Below, piece by piece: positions 54,916 to 63,658 of a stretch of DNA of 64,000 bases. The stretch covers positions 1 to 64,000 of the forward strand of contig CAXXNX010000040.1 in the NCBI GenBank assembly GCA_963664285.2. Direction: 5' to 3'. A model generated the notes under the pieces. It had not been told where the DNA came from. It did not search any database and saw only the letters and a list, made by a program, of their open reading frames with translations. Position numbers and translations under genes: made by a program. The first letter of the stretch is position 1. The number at the start of each line of letters is the position of its first letter. This DNA is from JAJCYL01 sp963664285 (GTDB lineage Bacteria > Bacteroidota > Bacteroidia > Cytophagales > Cyclobacteriaceae).

Positions 54916-55881
54916 CTAATAAACTTTTTCGATAAGCTCAATATCCCTTCGAGCCAAGTCAAACGTGAATTGCGGATCTTTACCTAGTCTCAACGCTTTA
55001 AAAAAGTCCCTAAACATGCCCTTATATCCCGATATGTCCGTCAAACCGGGCCAGATGAATCGATTTTTCTTCCCCCGTACTATAATAAATACACCATTCG
55101 ACTCAAATGTGATTGAACCTCCGGTTCCGTAGATTTTGGACAGTCGTAAGCCTTTTAAGGCAGTATTTACCTCCCATGAGTAGATTAATGTGCCAACCGG
55201 CCCGTCAGTATATTTGAATGTGATGTGATAACTGCGTTCAATATCCTTCTTGGACCCTGGTTGAAATCCTTTAATTTCTTCCACCTCGGGCCCTAGGTTA
55301 GCCATAAAATTCACCCAGTGAATACCCCCTTCAAAAAGCGCTCCTCCTCCTGCCAATGACAAATCATCCCGCCAGTCGCCGGTTTTCTGGGTCTTAGTTG
55401 CATTAACAAATAGAAATAGCGGTTCCTCAATTAGACCCGAAGCAATAATCTTTCGAAGTTGCTTAGCTAATGGTTTGTAAAAATAATTTTCAGCAACAAG
55501 AACTTGTGTTCCTGATTGCTCTTGCGCCTTTTTAACAATGTCAAAATCCGTGGATTTCAGAAAAGGAGGTTTTTCAACAATTACATGTTTCCCGGCATTT
55601 AAGGCGTTCAAAGTAAGTTCAAGATGATTGACCGGTGGTGTGGCAATTAAAATTACATCTATTGATGGCTCCTCAAGTATTTCATCGTAAGATCCGTATG
55701 CTCCCTTGCCGTAGTATTTTTTATTGTATTTCTGAGCTTTTTCAAGATCAGTACTGGCAAAGTAGAGAAAAATATTATCAAATCTGGAGAGTGTCCTGCT
55801 GTGTATTCTTGTAGCATATCCGCATCCCAGAAACGCAATCCTAATTAAACCTTGTCGGTCGATCTTTTTGTATTTCATCAA
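54916..55881 (-). CDS. Gfo/Idh/MocA family oxidoreductase
   Basis: 321 residues. The N-terminal Rossmann domain contains IRIAFLGCGYATRIHSRTLS and the EKP motif in GKHVIVEKPPFLKS. The C-terminal domain has GGGALFEGGIHWVNFMANLG with the family histidine. These NAD(P)-dependent enzymes act on sugars and cyclitols; the substrate here cannot be predicted. It converges with the SDR gene, with a 113-base spacer in which I see no strong terminator. Confidence 0.88.
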   Translation of the reverse strand: MMKYKKIDRQGLIRIAFLGCGYATRIHSRTLSRFDNIFLYFASTDLEKAQKYNKKYYGKGAYGSYDEILEEPSIDVILIATPPVNHLELTLNALNAGKHVIVEKPPFLKSTDFDIVKKAQEQSGTQVLVAENYFYKPLAKQLRKIIASGLIEEPLFLFVNATKTQKTGDWRDDLSLAGGGALFEGGIHWVNFMANLGPEVEEIKGFQPGSKKDIERSYHITFKYTDGPVGTLIYSWEVNTALKGLRLSKIYGTGGSITFESNGVFIIVRGKKNRFIWPGLTDISGYKGMFRDFFKALRLGKDPQFTFDLARRDIELIEKVY

Positions 55882-55958
55882 TTAAATGACTCAATCCCCA
55901 AGATATAAATTCAATGTAAGATTTGGGTACACCATGAAACCCTGAGATGAAGATATAA

Positions 55959-57509
55959 CTAAAATTGAGGACGATTCCTGGATTTCGCTTGGATTATTTC
56001 CTGGACAGGGCGCCCTTCAATTTTACTCTCCAGCCATGAAATAATATCCAGGTATAAAAAAGGGCGACGTTCGTAGGGGTCTTTTGAAATCTCGATCAAA
56101 CGGTCCTTTAACTTAACAAACTCTTTTTTGATTTCTGACGGAACAACTTTAGGGAGTTTCTTTAGAAACTTAAAGATTTCTGTTTGCATTTTTTGCAGAT
56201 TATCCATCTTAGCCAGAAATCGATAGACCGATTTCACCTGATAATCTACAAGGTCAGTGTTTTGTAGTTCATAATGAGCGATGAGACTTAAAATTCTGGC
56301 GAAACAATGCAAATCCTCCCGTAGATTGAGGTCTCGGTGATTGATGATTTTATTTAAATAAGAAATAGCTTTTTTGTTATCCCCACTTCCAAAATAAAGG
56401 CAGGCTACTTTGTAATAATAAAGCAATAGCCAATGGTCATCTAATTTGTCGCGGAAAGAGACCAGTTCTTTTTCAAAAACAGGCACCAATGGTAGTCCCT
56501 CAGTAAATGTGCCTCTCAGAAAATATCCGTTAATAATACCCAGGTAACTGTAAAGAAACAGCAATACACGATTATTTTCAGTAAGGTTCCGACTTCTATC
56601 ATTCTTAAGATCTACTAACTTTTGGACTACTTCCTTGTGTTTTTTATGCGATCTGGTATTGAAGAGCGCCAACTGTAAATTATGAAGACCTTTAATGTAA
56701 AGATCCATTTGATTTTCAATCATTTGGGGCTGCTGATCAAACAAATCGACCCAGTATTGAGCGTTTCGATAACAATTGGGGAAATCCTGTATAATATAGA
56801 AATACCACACTTTCAATTGAAAGAGATATAGCTTCTCAAAAAATGTCAATTCTTCTAATCGATAATTGGGAAGACTATTTTGAAAATAGCTTTTCACCAA
56901 TTGGAAATCATGCTCATTCTTCACATATCCCACCTTCAGGTAAAGACCATACAGTGACAATCCCAGGTTGGACAATTCCTGGGCTCTTGAAACTATTTGA
57001 CTCACCTGCCTTGATTCACTTGTTAGCTCCTCTGCCCGGGTTTCCATACTTCTGGTGATGTATTGTGATTCAATCATCTTTTCAAAATCGATGATTTCAA
57101 GCCGTAGTATCTGTTTCTGCTCTTCCTCAGCCTTGTGCTTGATTTTATCAAGAACTTTCAAACTCTGCCTATAAAGGCCTTTGTTGTAAAGAATTCTGGC
57201 ATAATCAATATTCTCCCTGATCTCAATATCTGCATTGTGATTGATGTGGTTTAATCGCAAACTGGTGAGAATCTGTTTATAAAGGTGTGCCTTCAGATTA
57301 GACAATTGACTTGACTTAATCCCAGATCCTTTTTGCAGAATTTGGTCTTCATGGTACTCCTCTGATTGATCAATGATATTGAATAAACGAACGAATTTTG
57401 ATTCCTTATTAAGACTGATCCTTTTTGCATAAAGCTTAAAGTTGCGTTTCTCTGACTTGGTCAAAGATTTAATCAACTCAAACAGTGGATCAATCGAAAT
57501 TTTGGGCAT
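55959..57509 (-). CDS. Large helical-repeat (TPR-like) protein, unknown function
   Basis: 516 residues, almost entirely alpha-helical, without signal peptide or membrane helix. It starts MPKISIDPLFELIKSLTKSEKRNF, a phrase typical of a conserved Bacteroidota protein family. It continues with helix pairs spaced like tetratricopeptide repeats (NIDYARILYNKGLYRQSLKV, VACLYFGSGDNKKAISYLNK). Probably a cytoplasmic scaffold. Divergent from leuA with 163 bases between. I know of no assigned function. Confidence 0.75.
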   Translation of the reverse strand: MPKISIDPLFELIKSLTKSEKRNFKLYAKRISLNKESKFVRLFNIIDQSEEYHEDQILQKGSGIKSSQLSNLKAHLYKQILTSLRLNHINHNADIEIRENIDYARILYNKGLYRQSLKVLDKIKHKAEEEQKQILRLEIIDFEKMIESQYITRSMETRAEELTSESRQVSQIVSRAQELSNLGLSLYGLYLKVGYVKNEHDFQLVKSYFQNSLPNYRLEELTFFEKLYLFQLKVWYFYIIQDFPNCYRNAQYWVDLFDQQPQMIENQMDLYIKGLHNLQLALFNTRSHKKHKEVVQKLVDLKNDRSRNLTENNRVLLFLYSYLGIINGYFLRGTFTEGLPLVPVFEKELVSFRDKLDDHWLLLYYYKVACLYFGSGDNKKAISYLNKIINHRDLNLREDLHCFARILSLIAHYELQNTDLVDYQVKSVYRFLAKMDNLQKMQTEIFKFLKKLPKVVPSEIKKEFVKLKDRLIEISKDPYERRPFLYLDIISWLESKIEGRPVQEIIQAKSRNRPQF

Positions 57510-57672
57510 TGTAATAATGCGCTAGCACATTAGCAATAAGTTCTTGAAAATCAGTTAATTAAGTCCGTCCTAATCATCTTTGGGCATCGTAAAAGGGGAC
57601 CTATTTTGTCTCTTACAATCTACCAAGTTAAGCTACTTTCGACAATAGAATATAATGAGAGCTTAGAATAAC

Positions 57673-58836
57673 ATGTCGAAAAATAGGATTTACATTTTTG
57701 ATACAACCCTAAGGGATGGAGAGCAAGTGCCCGGTTGTCAGTTAAATACAAAGGAAAAAGTGACTGTTGCGAAAGCGCTTGAACTACTCGGAGTGGACGT
57801 AATAGAAGCAGGATTTCCAGTTTCAAGCCCCGGTGACTTCAACTCCGTACAAGAAATTTGTAAAGCGGTAAAAGAACCAGTGGTCTGTGCACTGACAAGG
57901 GCAAAAGTTGTTGACATTGATTGTGCTGCCCAGGCGCTTCATTTCGGAAAACGAAAGCGAATCCATACAGGTATCGGATCATCTGACATTCATATTGAGT
58001 ATAAATTGAAATCTACCCGGGAAAAAGTACTTGAACAAGGTGTGGCTGCAGTAAAATATGCTCGCAAATTTGTGGGTGATGTAGAATTTTATGCTGAAGA
58101 TGCCGGGCGGGCAGACCAGGAATACCTAGCCAGAATGGTAGAGGCAGTTATTGACGCCGGTGCTACGGTTGTGAACATTCCCGATACAACTGGTTATAAT
58201 CTACCAGAGATGTTTGGCGCAAAAATTAGTTACCTAATGAATAACGTTCCAAATATTGACAAAGCCATTATATCAATTCATTGTCACAACGACCTCGGTC
58301 TTGCAACTGCAAACAGTATGGCCGGTTTGATCAATGGTGCAAGACAAGTAGAAGTAACAATTAATGGAATCGGAGAACGAGCTGGTAATACTTCACTGGA
58401 AGAAGTGGTGATGATTGCAAAGAGTCATCCCTATCTCAATTTTGAGACCAATATTGATACCACGCAGCTATACCCACTCAGTGAATTGGTGTCGGAAATG
58501 ATGGGAATGCCCGTTCAGCCAAACAAAGCAATTGTGGGAAGTAATGCCTTTGCTCATTCTTCAGGCATTCACCAGGATGGCGTGATAAAACATCGCGAGA
58601 ACTACGAAATAATCGATCCCGCCGATGTTGGTGCATCGGCTTCAAGTATTGTTCTAACCGCACGAAGTGGTAGAGCGGCTTTGCGACATCGATTAGAAAA
58701 CCTGGGATATAAGATCGATAAAGATGAAATGGAGGTTGTTTACATCAGGTTCCTCGAAATGGCCGATATGAAAAAGCAAATCGAGGACGAAGATCTACAT
58801 GAATTAATAAATCTAAGGGAAGCAGTTGCATCCTAG
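57673..58836 (+). CDS. leuA: 2-Isopropylmalate synthase (short form)
   Basis: 387 residues. The HMGL-like catalytic barrel is complete: FDTTLRDGEQVPGCQLNTKE, HCHNDLGLATANSMAG and NGIGERAGNTSLEEVVM, with HSSGIHQDG in the linker. Full-length LeuA has about 500-520 residues; the C-terminal dimer domain that binds leucine is absent. It therefore probably lacks classical feedback inhibition. Citramalate or homocitrate synthases have a similar length, but leuC, leuD and leuB directly downstream settle the pathway. Confidence 0.9.
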   Translation: MSKNRIYIFDTTLRDGEQVPGCQLNTKEKVTVAKALELLGVDVIEAGFPVSSPGDFNSVQEICKAVKEPVVCALTRAKVVDIDCAAQALHFGKRKRIHTGIGSSDIHIEYKLKSTREKVLEQGVAAVKYARKFVGDVEFYAEDAGRADQEYLARMVEAVIDAGATVVNIPDTTGYNLPEMFGAKISYLMNNVPNIDKAIISIHCHNDLGLATANSMAGLINGARQVEVTINGIGERAGNTSLEEVVMIAKSHPYLNFETNIDTTQLYPLSELVSEMMGMPVQPNKAIVGSNAFAHSSGIHQDGVIKHRENYEIIDPADVGASASSIVLTARSGRAALRHRLENLGYKIDKDEMEVVYIRFLEMADMKKQIEDEDLHELINLREAVAS

Positions 58837-58913
58837 ACCGACTAGTTAACATCAAATACTTTCTTGCATTACTTAGTGTTCAGCTTTAAATTAATGGTTG
58901 AAATGCTTTCACA

Positions 58914-60299
58914 ATGACAAAAACATTATTTGACAAAATCTGGGATGATCACGTTGTAAAGCAAATTGAAAACGGTCCTAGTGTAGTATACATAGACCGA
59001 CATCTTATCCATGAGGTGACCAGCCCGCAGGCTTTTGCCGGACTTGAAAAAAGAGGGATCCCGGTTTTCAGGCCTGAAAACACTATAGCTACAGCCGATC
59101 ACAATGTACCAACAATTGATCAGCACCTGCCAATCAAGGATAAGCTTTCCAAATTCCAGGTTGACAAGCTCACGGAAAATTGTGAAAAATTTGGAGTCAC
59201 GCTTTATGGCCTCAACCACCCTTACCAGGGAATTGTACACGTGATTGGCCCTCAATTGGGGATTACACAACCTGGTATGACCATCGTATGTGGAGATAGT
59301 CATACATCCACTCATGGTGCTTTTGGGGCTATTGCATTTGGCATCGGAACCAGTGAAGTGGAGATGGTTTTGGCCACTCAATGCATAATGCAGTCAAAAC
59401 CCAAAAAAATGAAGATAACAGTTGGTGGCAAACTTGGAAAAGGAGTAACTGCCAAGGATGTTGTTCTTTATATCATTAGCCAAGTTTCAACCAGCGGAGG
59501 AACCGGCTACTTTATCGAATATGCTGGTAAAGCAATAACCGGCTTAACCATGGAGGGCCGAATGACCGTGTGCAATATGAGTATAGAAATGGGAGCACGA
59601 GGTGGACTAATTGCTCCCGATCAGACCACCTTCGACTATCTGAAGGGCCGGGAATTCACACCCCAGGGAGCATCATTTGATAAAGCCGTTGAAAATTGGA
59701 GTAATCTATATTCTGATTCAGAAGCAGTCTTTGAAAAAGAATTTCATTTCGACGCCACGGACATTGAACCAATGATCACTTATGGGACTAACCCCGGAAT
59801 GGGTACCAAAATCACTGGAAAAGTTCCATCCTATGGTGAAATGAACAAATCAGTTGAAAAATCATTGAAATATATGGGCTTAGAGCCTGGAGAAGACCTG
59901 ATTGGCAAAGAGATAGATTATGTTTTCGTCGGTAGTTGCACTAATGGTAGAATTGAAGACTTAAGAGAGGTGGCTAAGTTCGTAGAGGGTAAACAAAAAG
60001 CTGAGAATATCACTGCCTGGATTGTTCCGGGATCTAAGCAGGTCGAAAAACAAGCCCAGGAAGAGGGCATTAGTAAGATCCTGGAAAAAGCCGGTTTTCA
60101 ACTTCGCCAACCCGGATGTTCGGCCTGTCTGGCAATGAATGACGATAAAATACCCCAAGGGAAATATGCAGTATCCACCTCCAATAGGAATTTTGAAGGA
60201 CGTCAGGGACCAGGAGCAAGAACCATGCTGGCTAGTCCGTTAACAGCGGCTGCAGTGGCAATAGCAGGAAAGATAGTAGATCCCAGGGAAGTGATTTGA
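58914..60299 (+). CDS. leuC: 3-Isopropylmalate dehydratase, large subunit
   Basis: 461 residues. It binds the 4Fe-4S cluster through the cysteine in FVGSCTNGRIEDLREVA and the pair in QPGCSACLAMNDD, and has CGDSHTSTHGAFGAIAFGIG as in all aconitase-type enzymes. With LeuD it isomerises 2- to 3-isopropylmalate. The start ATG 58914 gives MTKTLFDKIWDDHVV, the usual N-terminus. It follows leuA by 77 bases. Confidence 0.97.
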   Translation: MTKTLFDKIWDDHVVKQIENGPSVVYIDRHLIHEVTSPQAFAGLEKRGIPVFRPENTIATADHNVPTIDQHLPIKDKLSKFQVDKLTENCEKFGVTLYGLNHPYQGIVHVIGPQLGITQPGMTIVCGDSHTSTHGAFGAIAFGIGTSEVEMVLATQCIMQSKPKKMKITVGGKLGKGVTAKDVVLYIISQVSTSGGTGYFIEYAGKAITGLTMEGRMTVCNMSIEMGARGGLIAPDQTTFDYLKGREFTPQGASFDKAVENWSNLYSDSEAVFEKEFHFDATDIEPMITYGTNPGMGTKITGKVPSYGEMNKSVEKSLKYMGLEPGEDLIGKEIDYVFVGSCTNGRIEDLREVAKFVEGKQKAENITAWIVPGSKQVEKQAQEEGISKILEKAGFQLRQPGCSACLAMNDDKIPQGKYAVSTSNRNFEGRQGPGARTMLASPLTAAAVAIAGKIVDPREVI

Positions 60300-60321
60300 A
60301 TGTGATGTTTAAAGAATAAAA

Positions 60322-60915
60322 ATGGCAAGAGGAAAATTTAAGAACCTAGTTTCCACCGCTATTCCATTACCCATGGAGAATGTGGATACAGACCAAATAA
60401 TACCAGCAAGATTTCTAAAGGCGACCAGCAGAGAAGGATTTGGAGAAAACCTTTTCCGGGACTGGAGATATGAAGCAAATGGTCAACCCGTAAATGATTT
60501 TGTACTGAATGACCCCAGTTTTTCAGGTGAGATTTTAGTCGCGGGGAAAAACTTTGGTAGTGGTTCCAGTCGTGAACATGCGGCCTGGGCTATCTATGAT
60601 TATGGTTTTAAGGTAGTAATCTCTAGCTTCTTTGCGGATATTTTTAAAAATAACTCCCTCAATAATGGGCTCCTGCCCCTACAAGTGAGTGATGAAGACC
60701 TCGTTGAGATCTTTGCTTTGATAGATACAGATCACCAGGTTGAATTTGAAGTCACCCTGGCATCCCAGTCTTTGATTCTACCTGGAATGGGGAAGACCAT
60801 CTCCTTTGACATTAACCCCTATAAAAAGGAGTGTTTACTTAACGGATATGACGAGATAGATTATTTGCTCAACCTCAAATCAGAGATTGCGGCATTTGAG
60901 CAAAGCAGGGTTTAA
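60322..60915 (+). CDS. leuD: 3-Isopropylmalate dehydratase, small subunit
   Basis: 197 residues, the swivelling domain of the isomerase: MENVDTDQIIPARFLKATSR, GKNFGSGSSREHAAWAIYDY and FFADIFKNNSLNNGLLP are all present. Follows leuC by 22 bases. A small open frame starts two bases after its stop. Confidence 0.97.
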   Translation: MARGKFKNLVSTAIPLPMENVDTDQIIPARFLKATSREGFGENLFRDWRYEANGQPVNDFVLNDPSFSGEILVAGKNFGSGSSREHAAWAIYDYGFKVVISSFFADIFKNNSLNNGLLPLQVSDEDLVEIFALIDTDHQVEFEVTLASQSLILPGMGKTISFDINPYKKECLLNGYDEIDYLLNLKSEIAAFEQSRV

Positions 60916-60917
60916 TA

Positions 60918-61073
60918 ATGAGAATCAAAATACTGGTCACTATACGGGGTGATGGTAAACAAACCTGGAGGAGACATATGTTGGAGGAGAACTACATTAT
61001 CCGCAAACCACCAGTATATGATGCGCTGAAAAGGTCGCAAAAAGCGAAACAAAGAATTAAAGATGAATATTAA
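60918..61073 (+). CDS. 51-residue basic protein encoded between leuD and leuB
   Basis: ATG 60918 follows the leuD stop by 2 bases, and the TAA at 61071-61073 overlaps the leuB start by 11 bases. The product begins MRIKILVTIRGDGKQTWRRH, continues MLEENYIIRKPPVYDALKRS and ends QKAKQRIKDEY. It is very basic, with a predicted strand followed by a charged helix. It is too short for automatic gene finders. The tight placement, with one overlapping start, suggests translational coupling and a real gene; function is unknown. Confidence 0.6.
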   Translation: MRIKILVTIRGDGKQTWRRHMLEENYIIRKPPVYDALKRSQKAKQRIKDEY

Positions 61074-62142
61074 AATTGCCAAATTACCAGGTGACGGAAT
61101 CGGGCCGGAAATTGTGGAAGAAGCCGTCAAGGTACTCAACACCATCGGTAACAAATTCGGGCACCAGTTCGATTTTAAATTTGGACATGTAGGTGCAGCA
61201 GCCATAGATGCAACCGGAGATCCTTTTCCCGATGAGACCTTACAACTTTGTATGGAATCAGATGCAGTATTGTTTGGTGCCATCGGAGATCCAAAATATG
61301 ACAATGACCCAAAAGCTAAAGTCAGACCTGAGCAGGGGTTGTTGGCAATGAGAAAGGCATTAGGCCTTTATGCTAATATTCGCCCAGTTACCGTTTTTGA
61401 ATCTCTTATTGATAAAAGTCCTTTAAAATCAGAGCTTATTTCCGGAGTTGACTTTGTGGTAGTAAGAGAACTGACTGGTGGCATCTACTTTGGAGAACCC
61501 CGAGGACGATCTGAGCAAGGAGATAAGGCTTTTGATACCTGCGTATACACAAAACCTGAAATTGAAAGAATATTGGAATTGGCTTTTGATTACGCAGCTA
61601 AACGTAGAAAAAAACTGACAGTAGTTGACAAAGCCAATGTTTTAGCTACATCACGCCTTTGGAGAGAAACCGCACAGGAAATGGAGCCCAATTATCAGGA
61701 CATTGAAGTGGATTATATGTTTGTAGACAATGCAGCTATGCAATTGATCCAATGGCCAAAGAAATTTGACGTTATGGTCACGGAAAACATGTTCGGTGAC
61801 ATACTGAGCGATGAAGCAAGTGTCATTTCAGGTTCACTTGGACTTTTGCCGTCGGCGTCGGTGGGAATACATACTTCTGTTTATGAGCCTGTTCATGGTT
61901 CTTATCCTCAGGCTACGGGGAAAAATATTGCTAATCCCATGGCTACAATCCTCTCGGTAGCTATGATGCTTGAGATATCACTTAATTTAACAGAAGAAGC
62001 AGAGGCGGTCCGATTAGCGATTAATGCCTGTCTGTCTGAAAATGTGTTAACTGAAGACTTGAGCAAAGAAAATGCTTCATCAACATCTGAAGTTGGTGAT
62101 TTTATCGCCAAAACGATCACCAGGAAGGAATTAGCAGTATAG
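61063..62142 (+). CDS. leuB: 3-Isopropylmalate dehydrogenase
   Basis: 359 residues, NAD-dependent beta-decarboxylating dehydrogenase. IAKLPGDGIGPEIVEEAVKV opens the protein; VVRELTGGIYFGEPRG, KANVLATSRLWRE, and MVTENMFGDILSDEASVISG hold the substrate and metal residues. PVHGSYPQATGKNIANP is the adenine-binding region. It closes the operon leuA-leuC-leuD-smORF-leuB. Confidence 0.97.
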   Translation: MNIKIAKLPGDGIGPEIVEEAVKVLNTIGNKFGHQFDFKFGHVGAAAIDATGDPFPDETLQLCMESDAVLFGAIGDPKYDNDPKAKVRPEQGLLAMRKALGLYANIRPVTVFESLIDKSPLKSELISGVDFVVVRELTGGIYFGEPRGRSEQGDKAFDTCVYTKPEIERILELAFDYAAKRRKKLTVVDKANVLATSRLWRETAQEMEPNYQDIEVDYMFVDNAAMQLIQWPKKFDVMVTENMFGDILSDEASVISGSLGLLPSASVGIHTSVYEPVHGSYPQATGKNIANPMATILSVAMMLEISLNLTEEAEAVRLAINACLSENVLTEDLSKENASSTSEVGDFIAKTITRKELAV

Positions 62143-62434
62143 TTTGCCATTATTTGAGCTTCAAAGGAAATGCATCAGCAACCCTAACTAACAACTGTGA
62201 AGCTTAACCCGGAATTGTCATTAGAAATTTACTGCGCAGCCTAATTTACTGCAATTCAGGAACTTGCCTGCCTAAAGGGCAAGGCAGGCTCGAAATTCGA
62301 AACTCACCATAATGATACTATGCCTCCACTTCAAAATCCTGTGCGAGTACCTGTCTCACAGCAACTTAGACTGCTCACTACAAAGTCCAATGACAAATCC
62401 GGGTTTAAATTCATTTCAAAAAGCCAAAAAAAGA
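62143..62434. other. Gap after the leucine operon, with a 7-bp-stem hairpin
   Basis: No gene is seen. The stem GCCTGCC (62266-62272) with GGCAGGC (62283-62289) could be the terminator of the leucine operon, though it is not followed by a T run. TTAACCCGGAA at 62204 resembles the end of the IS1380 element over 8 bases only. Confidence 0.35.
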
Positions 62435-62456
62435 AGCCGCGGTATTAATTGCGGCT
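62435..62456 (-). terminator. Intrinsic terminator of the outer membrane protein genes
   Basis: Stem AGCCGC (62451-62456 on the minus strand first, then 62435-62440) with a 10-base loop, followed on the minus strand by TTCTTTTTTTGG. It lies 28 bases after the stop at 62485. Confidence 0.7.
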
Positions 62457-62484
62457 CTTTCATGATAGCTCGTTGAGTTTATCT

Positions 62485-63111
62485 TTAGAATTTACCAATC
62501 TTCACGGTTACATTTCCTGCAAAATTGCTGAGGTCGTCATCAGTAAACCCCTGAAGGTTACTACCTTGAATAAATCGGTAACTAGCCCCGAAGTTCAAAC
62601 GGACACTGTTACTGATATTTAATTCCAACTGTAGTCCAGGTTCTACTACTGCAAAAGATGAAGACTCTAAAATGACATCTCTTGTGAAATTATTCAAGTC
62701 AATGCGTTCATCCACGGCATGAAATGAACCCGCACCAAGAAATAAGGGAATCGTCACGTGCACTACCTCTCTTGGGGCAATTATAAAGCCCAGCATCAAA
62801 CCACCGTAACCTCCTTCAATATCAATGTTCTCACCGTCAGGTCTGGTTACATCAATGTTAGTCGTGAAACCATATCCTCCGAGACCAAGCATTACTTGTT
62901 TGTTGACAATCATCCCTCCATAGGCGCCGATTGCCATAGCCTGCTTGGAGGCCACATCAGTGAGTTTAAAATCTAATGCACCAAATCCCTTGATTTCATT
63001 GTATTTGCTAAGTAAAGTTTTGATTTGCTGCTGATCATTCTTTTCATTTCCCTGGGCCATAGCGCCTATTACCACGCAATACAACCCTAACACTATCCCT
63101 AATATTTTCAT
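62485..63111 (-). CDS. Outer membrane beta-barrel-type protein, unknown function
   Basis: 208 residues. A signal peptide (MKILGIVLGLYCVVIGAMAQ) is cleaved after about residue 20. The mature part consists of alternating strands (GAYGGMIVNKQVMLGLGGYG, GGLMLGFIIAPREVVHVTIP, VEPGLQLELNISNSVRLNFG) and ends FAGNVTVKIGKF with the terminal Phe expected of a barrel protein. It is followed by an intrinsic terminator and preceded by a second barrel-type gene 9 bases upstream, so both are one unit. Confidence 0.75.
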   Translation of the reverse strand: MKILGIVLGLYCVVIGAMAQGNEKNDQQQIKTLLSKYNEIKGFGALDFKLTDVASKQAMAIGAYGGMIVNKQVMLGLGGYGFTTNIDVTRPDGENIDIEGGYGGLMLGFIIAPREVVHVTIPLFLGAGSFHAVDERIDLNNFTRDVILESSSFAVVEPGLQLELNISNSVRLNFGASYRFIQGSNLQGFTDDDLSNFAGNVTVKIGKF

Positions 63112-63120
63112 ACTTATACC

Positions 63121-63627
63121 TTAAAAAATGTATTTAAAAGAAAGTGCAGAATCCCAGAATATTAACCTGGTAGACCTCATACCTACAAAATCAAAATAAG
63201 GCTTGAGGTCAAAACCGATGGTCATTGGTACAGTTAACCAACGATATTCGAGACCAACTAGAGCATCGATCCCCATAGTAAACTGATGGCGATTTCGATT
63301 GCCTACTTCGGTTTGACCGAAGGGATCGAAAAAAATCCGAATACTTCTTTGTCTTTCATAACCAAAGTGTCCACCAACACCATAATTCAAATAAATCCGG
63401 TCAGTGAAATTCCAATCCATGGGTTTGTGGAATTGATAGAGGCCAGTCAACTGCAAACCATCATTTCTTCCACTCAGTAAAAGTTCAATCGCCTCTTCCT
63501 CATGTACGAACTTTTTGAAAGTAACTCCGGAGGAACTCCCCAATCTCATACCAATTGATTTGTCATACTGGGCAAAACCCACGGACGAAATCAGCCCTAA
63601 CAGCAATAGCAAGTAAATTTTTCTCAT
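63121..63627 (-). CDS. Outer membrane beta-barrel-type protein, unknown function
   Basis: 168 residues from ATG 63627 (three codons upstream another ATG at 63636 is possible). The signal peptide is MRKIYLLLLLGLISSVGFAQ. The mature protein has barrel-like strands (IGMRLGSSSGVTFKKFV, LQLTGLYQFHKPM, MGIDALVGLEYRW) and a C-terminal LSFKYIF ending in Phe, as for BAM-inserted proteins. It is the middle gene of a three-gene envelope cluster. No function can be assigned. Confidence 0.75.
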   Translation of the reverse strand: MRKIYLLLLLGLISSVGFAQYDKSIGMRLGSSSGVTFKKFVHEEEAIELLLSGRNDGLQLTGLYQFHKPMDWNFTDRIYLNYGVGGHFGYERQRSIRIFFDPFGQTEVGNRNRHQFTMGIDALVGLEYRWLTVPMTIGFDLKPYFDFVGMRSTRLIFWDSALSFKYIF

Positions 63628-63658
63628 TATCCTCATTTCCAGTTTTTGATCACTTTCA

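Noticed and set aside
62204..62214. TTAACCCGGAA resembling the IS1380 end
   Set aside because: Only about 8 bases match, with no second end or internal element sequence; likely chance.
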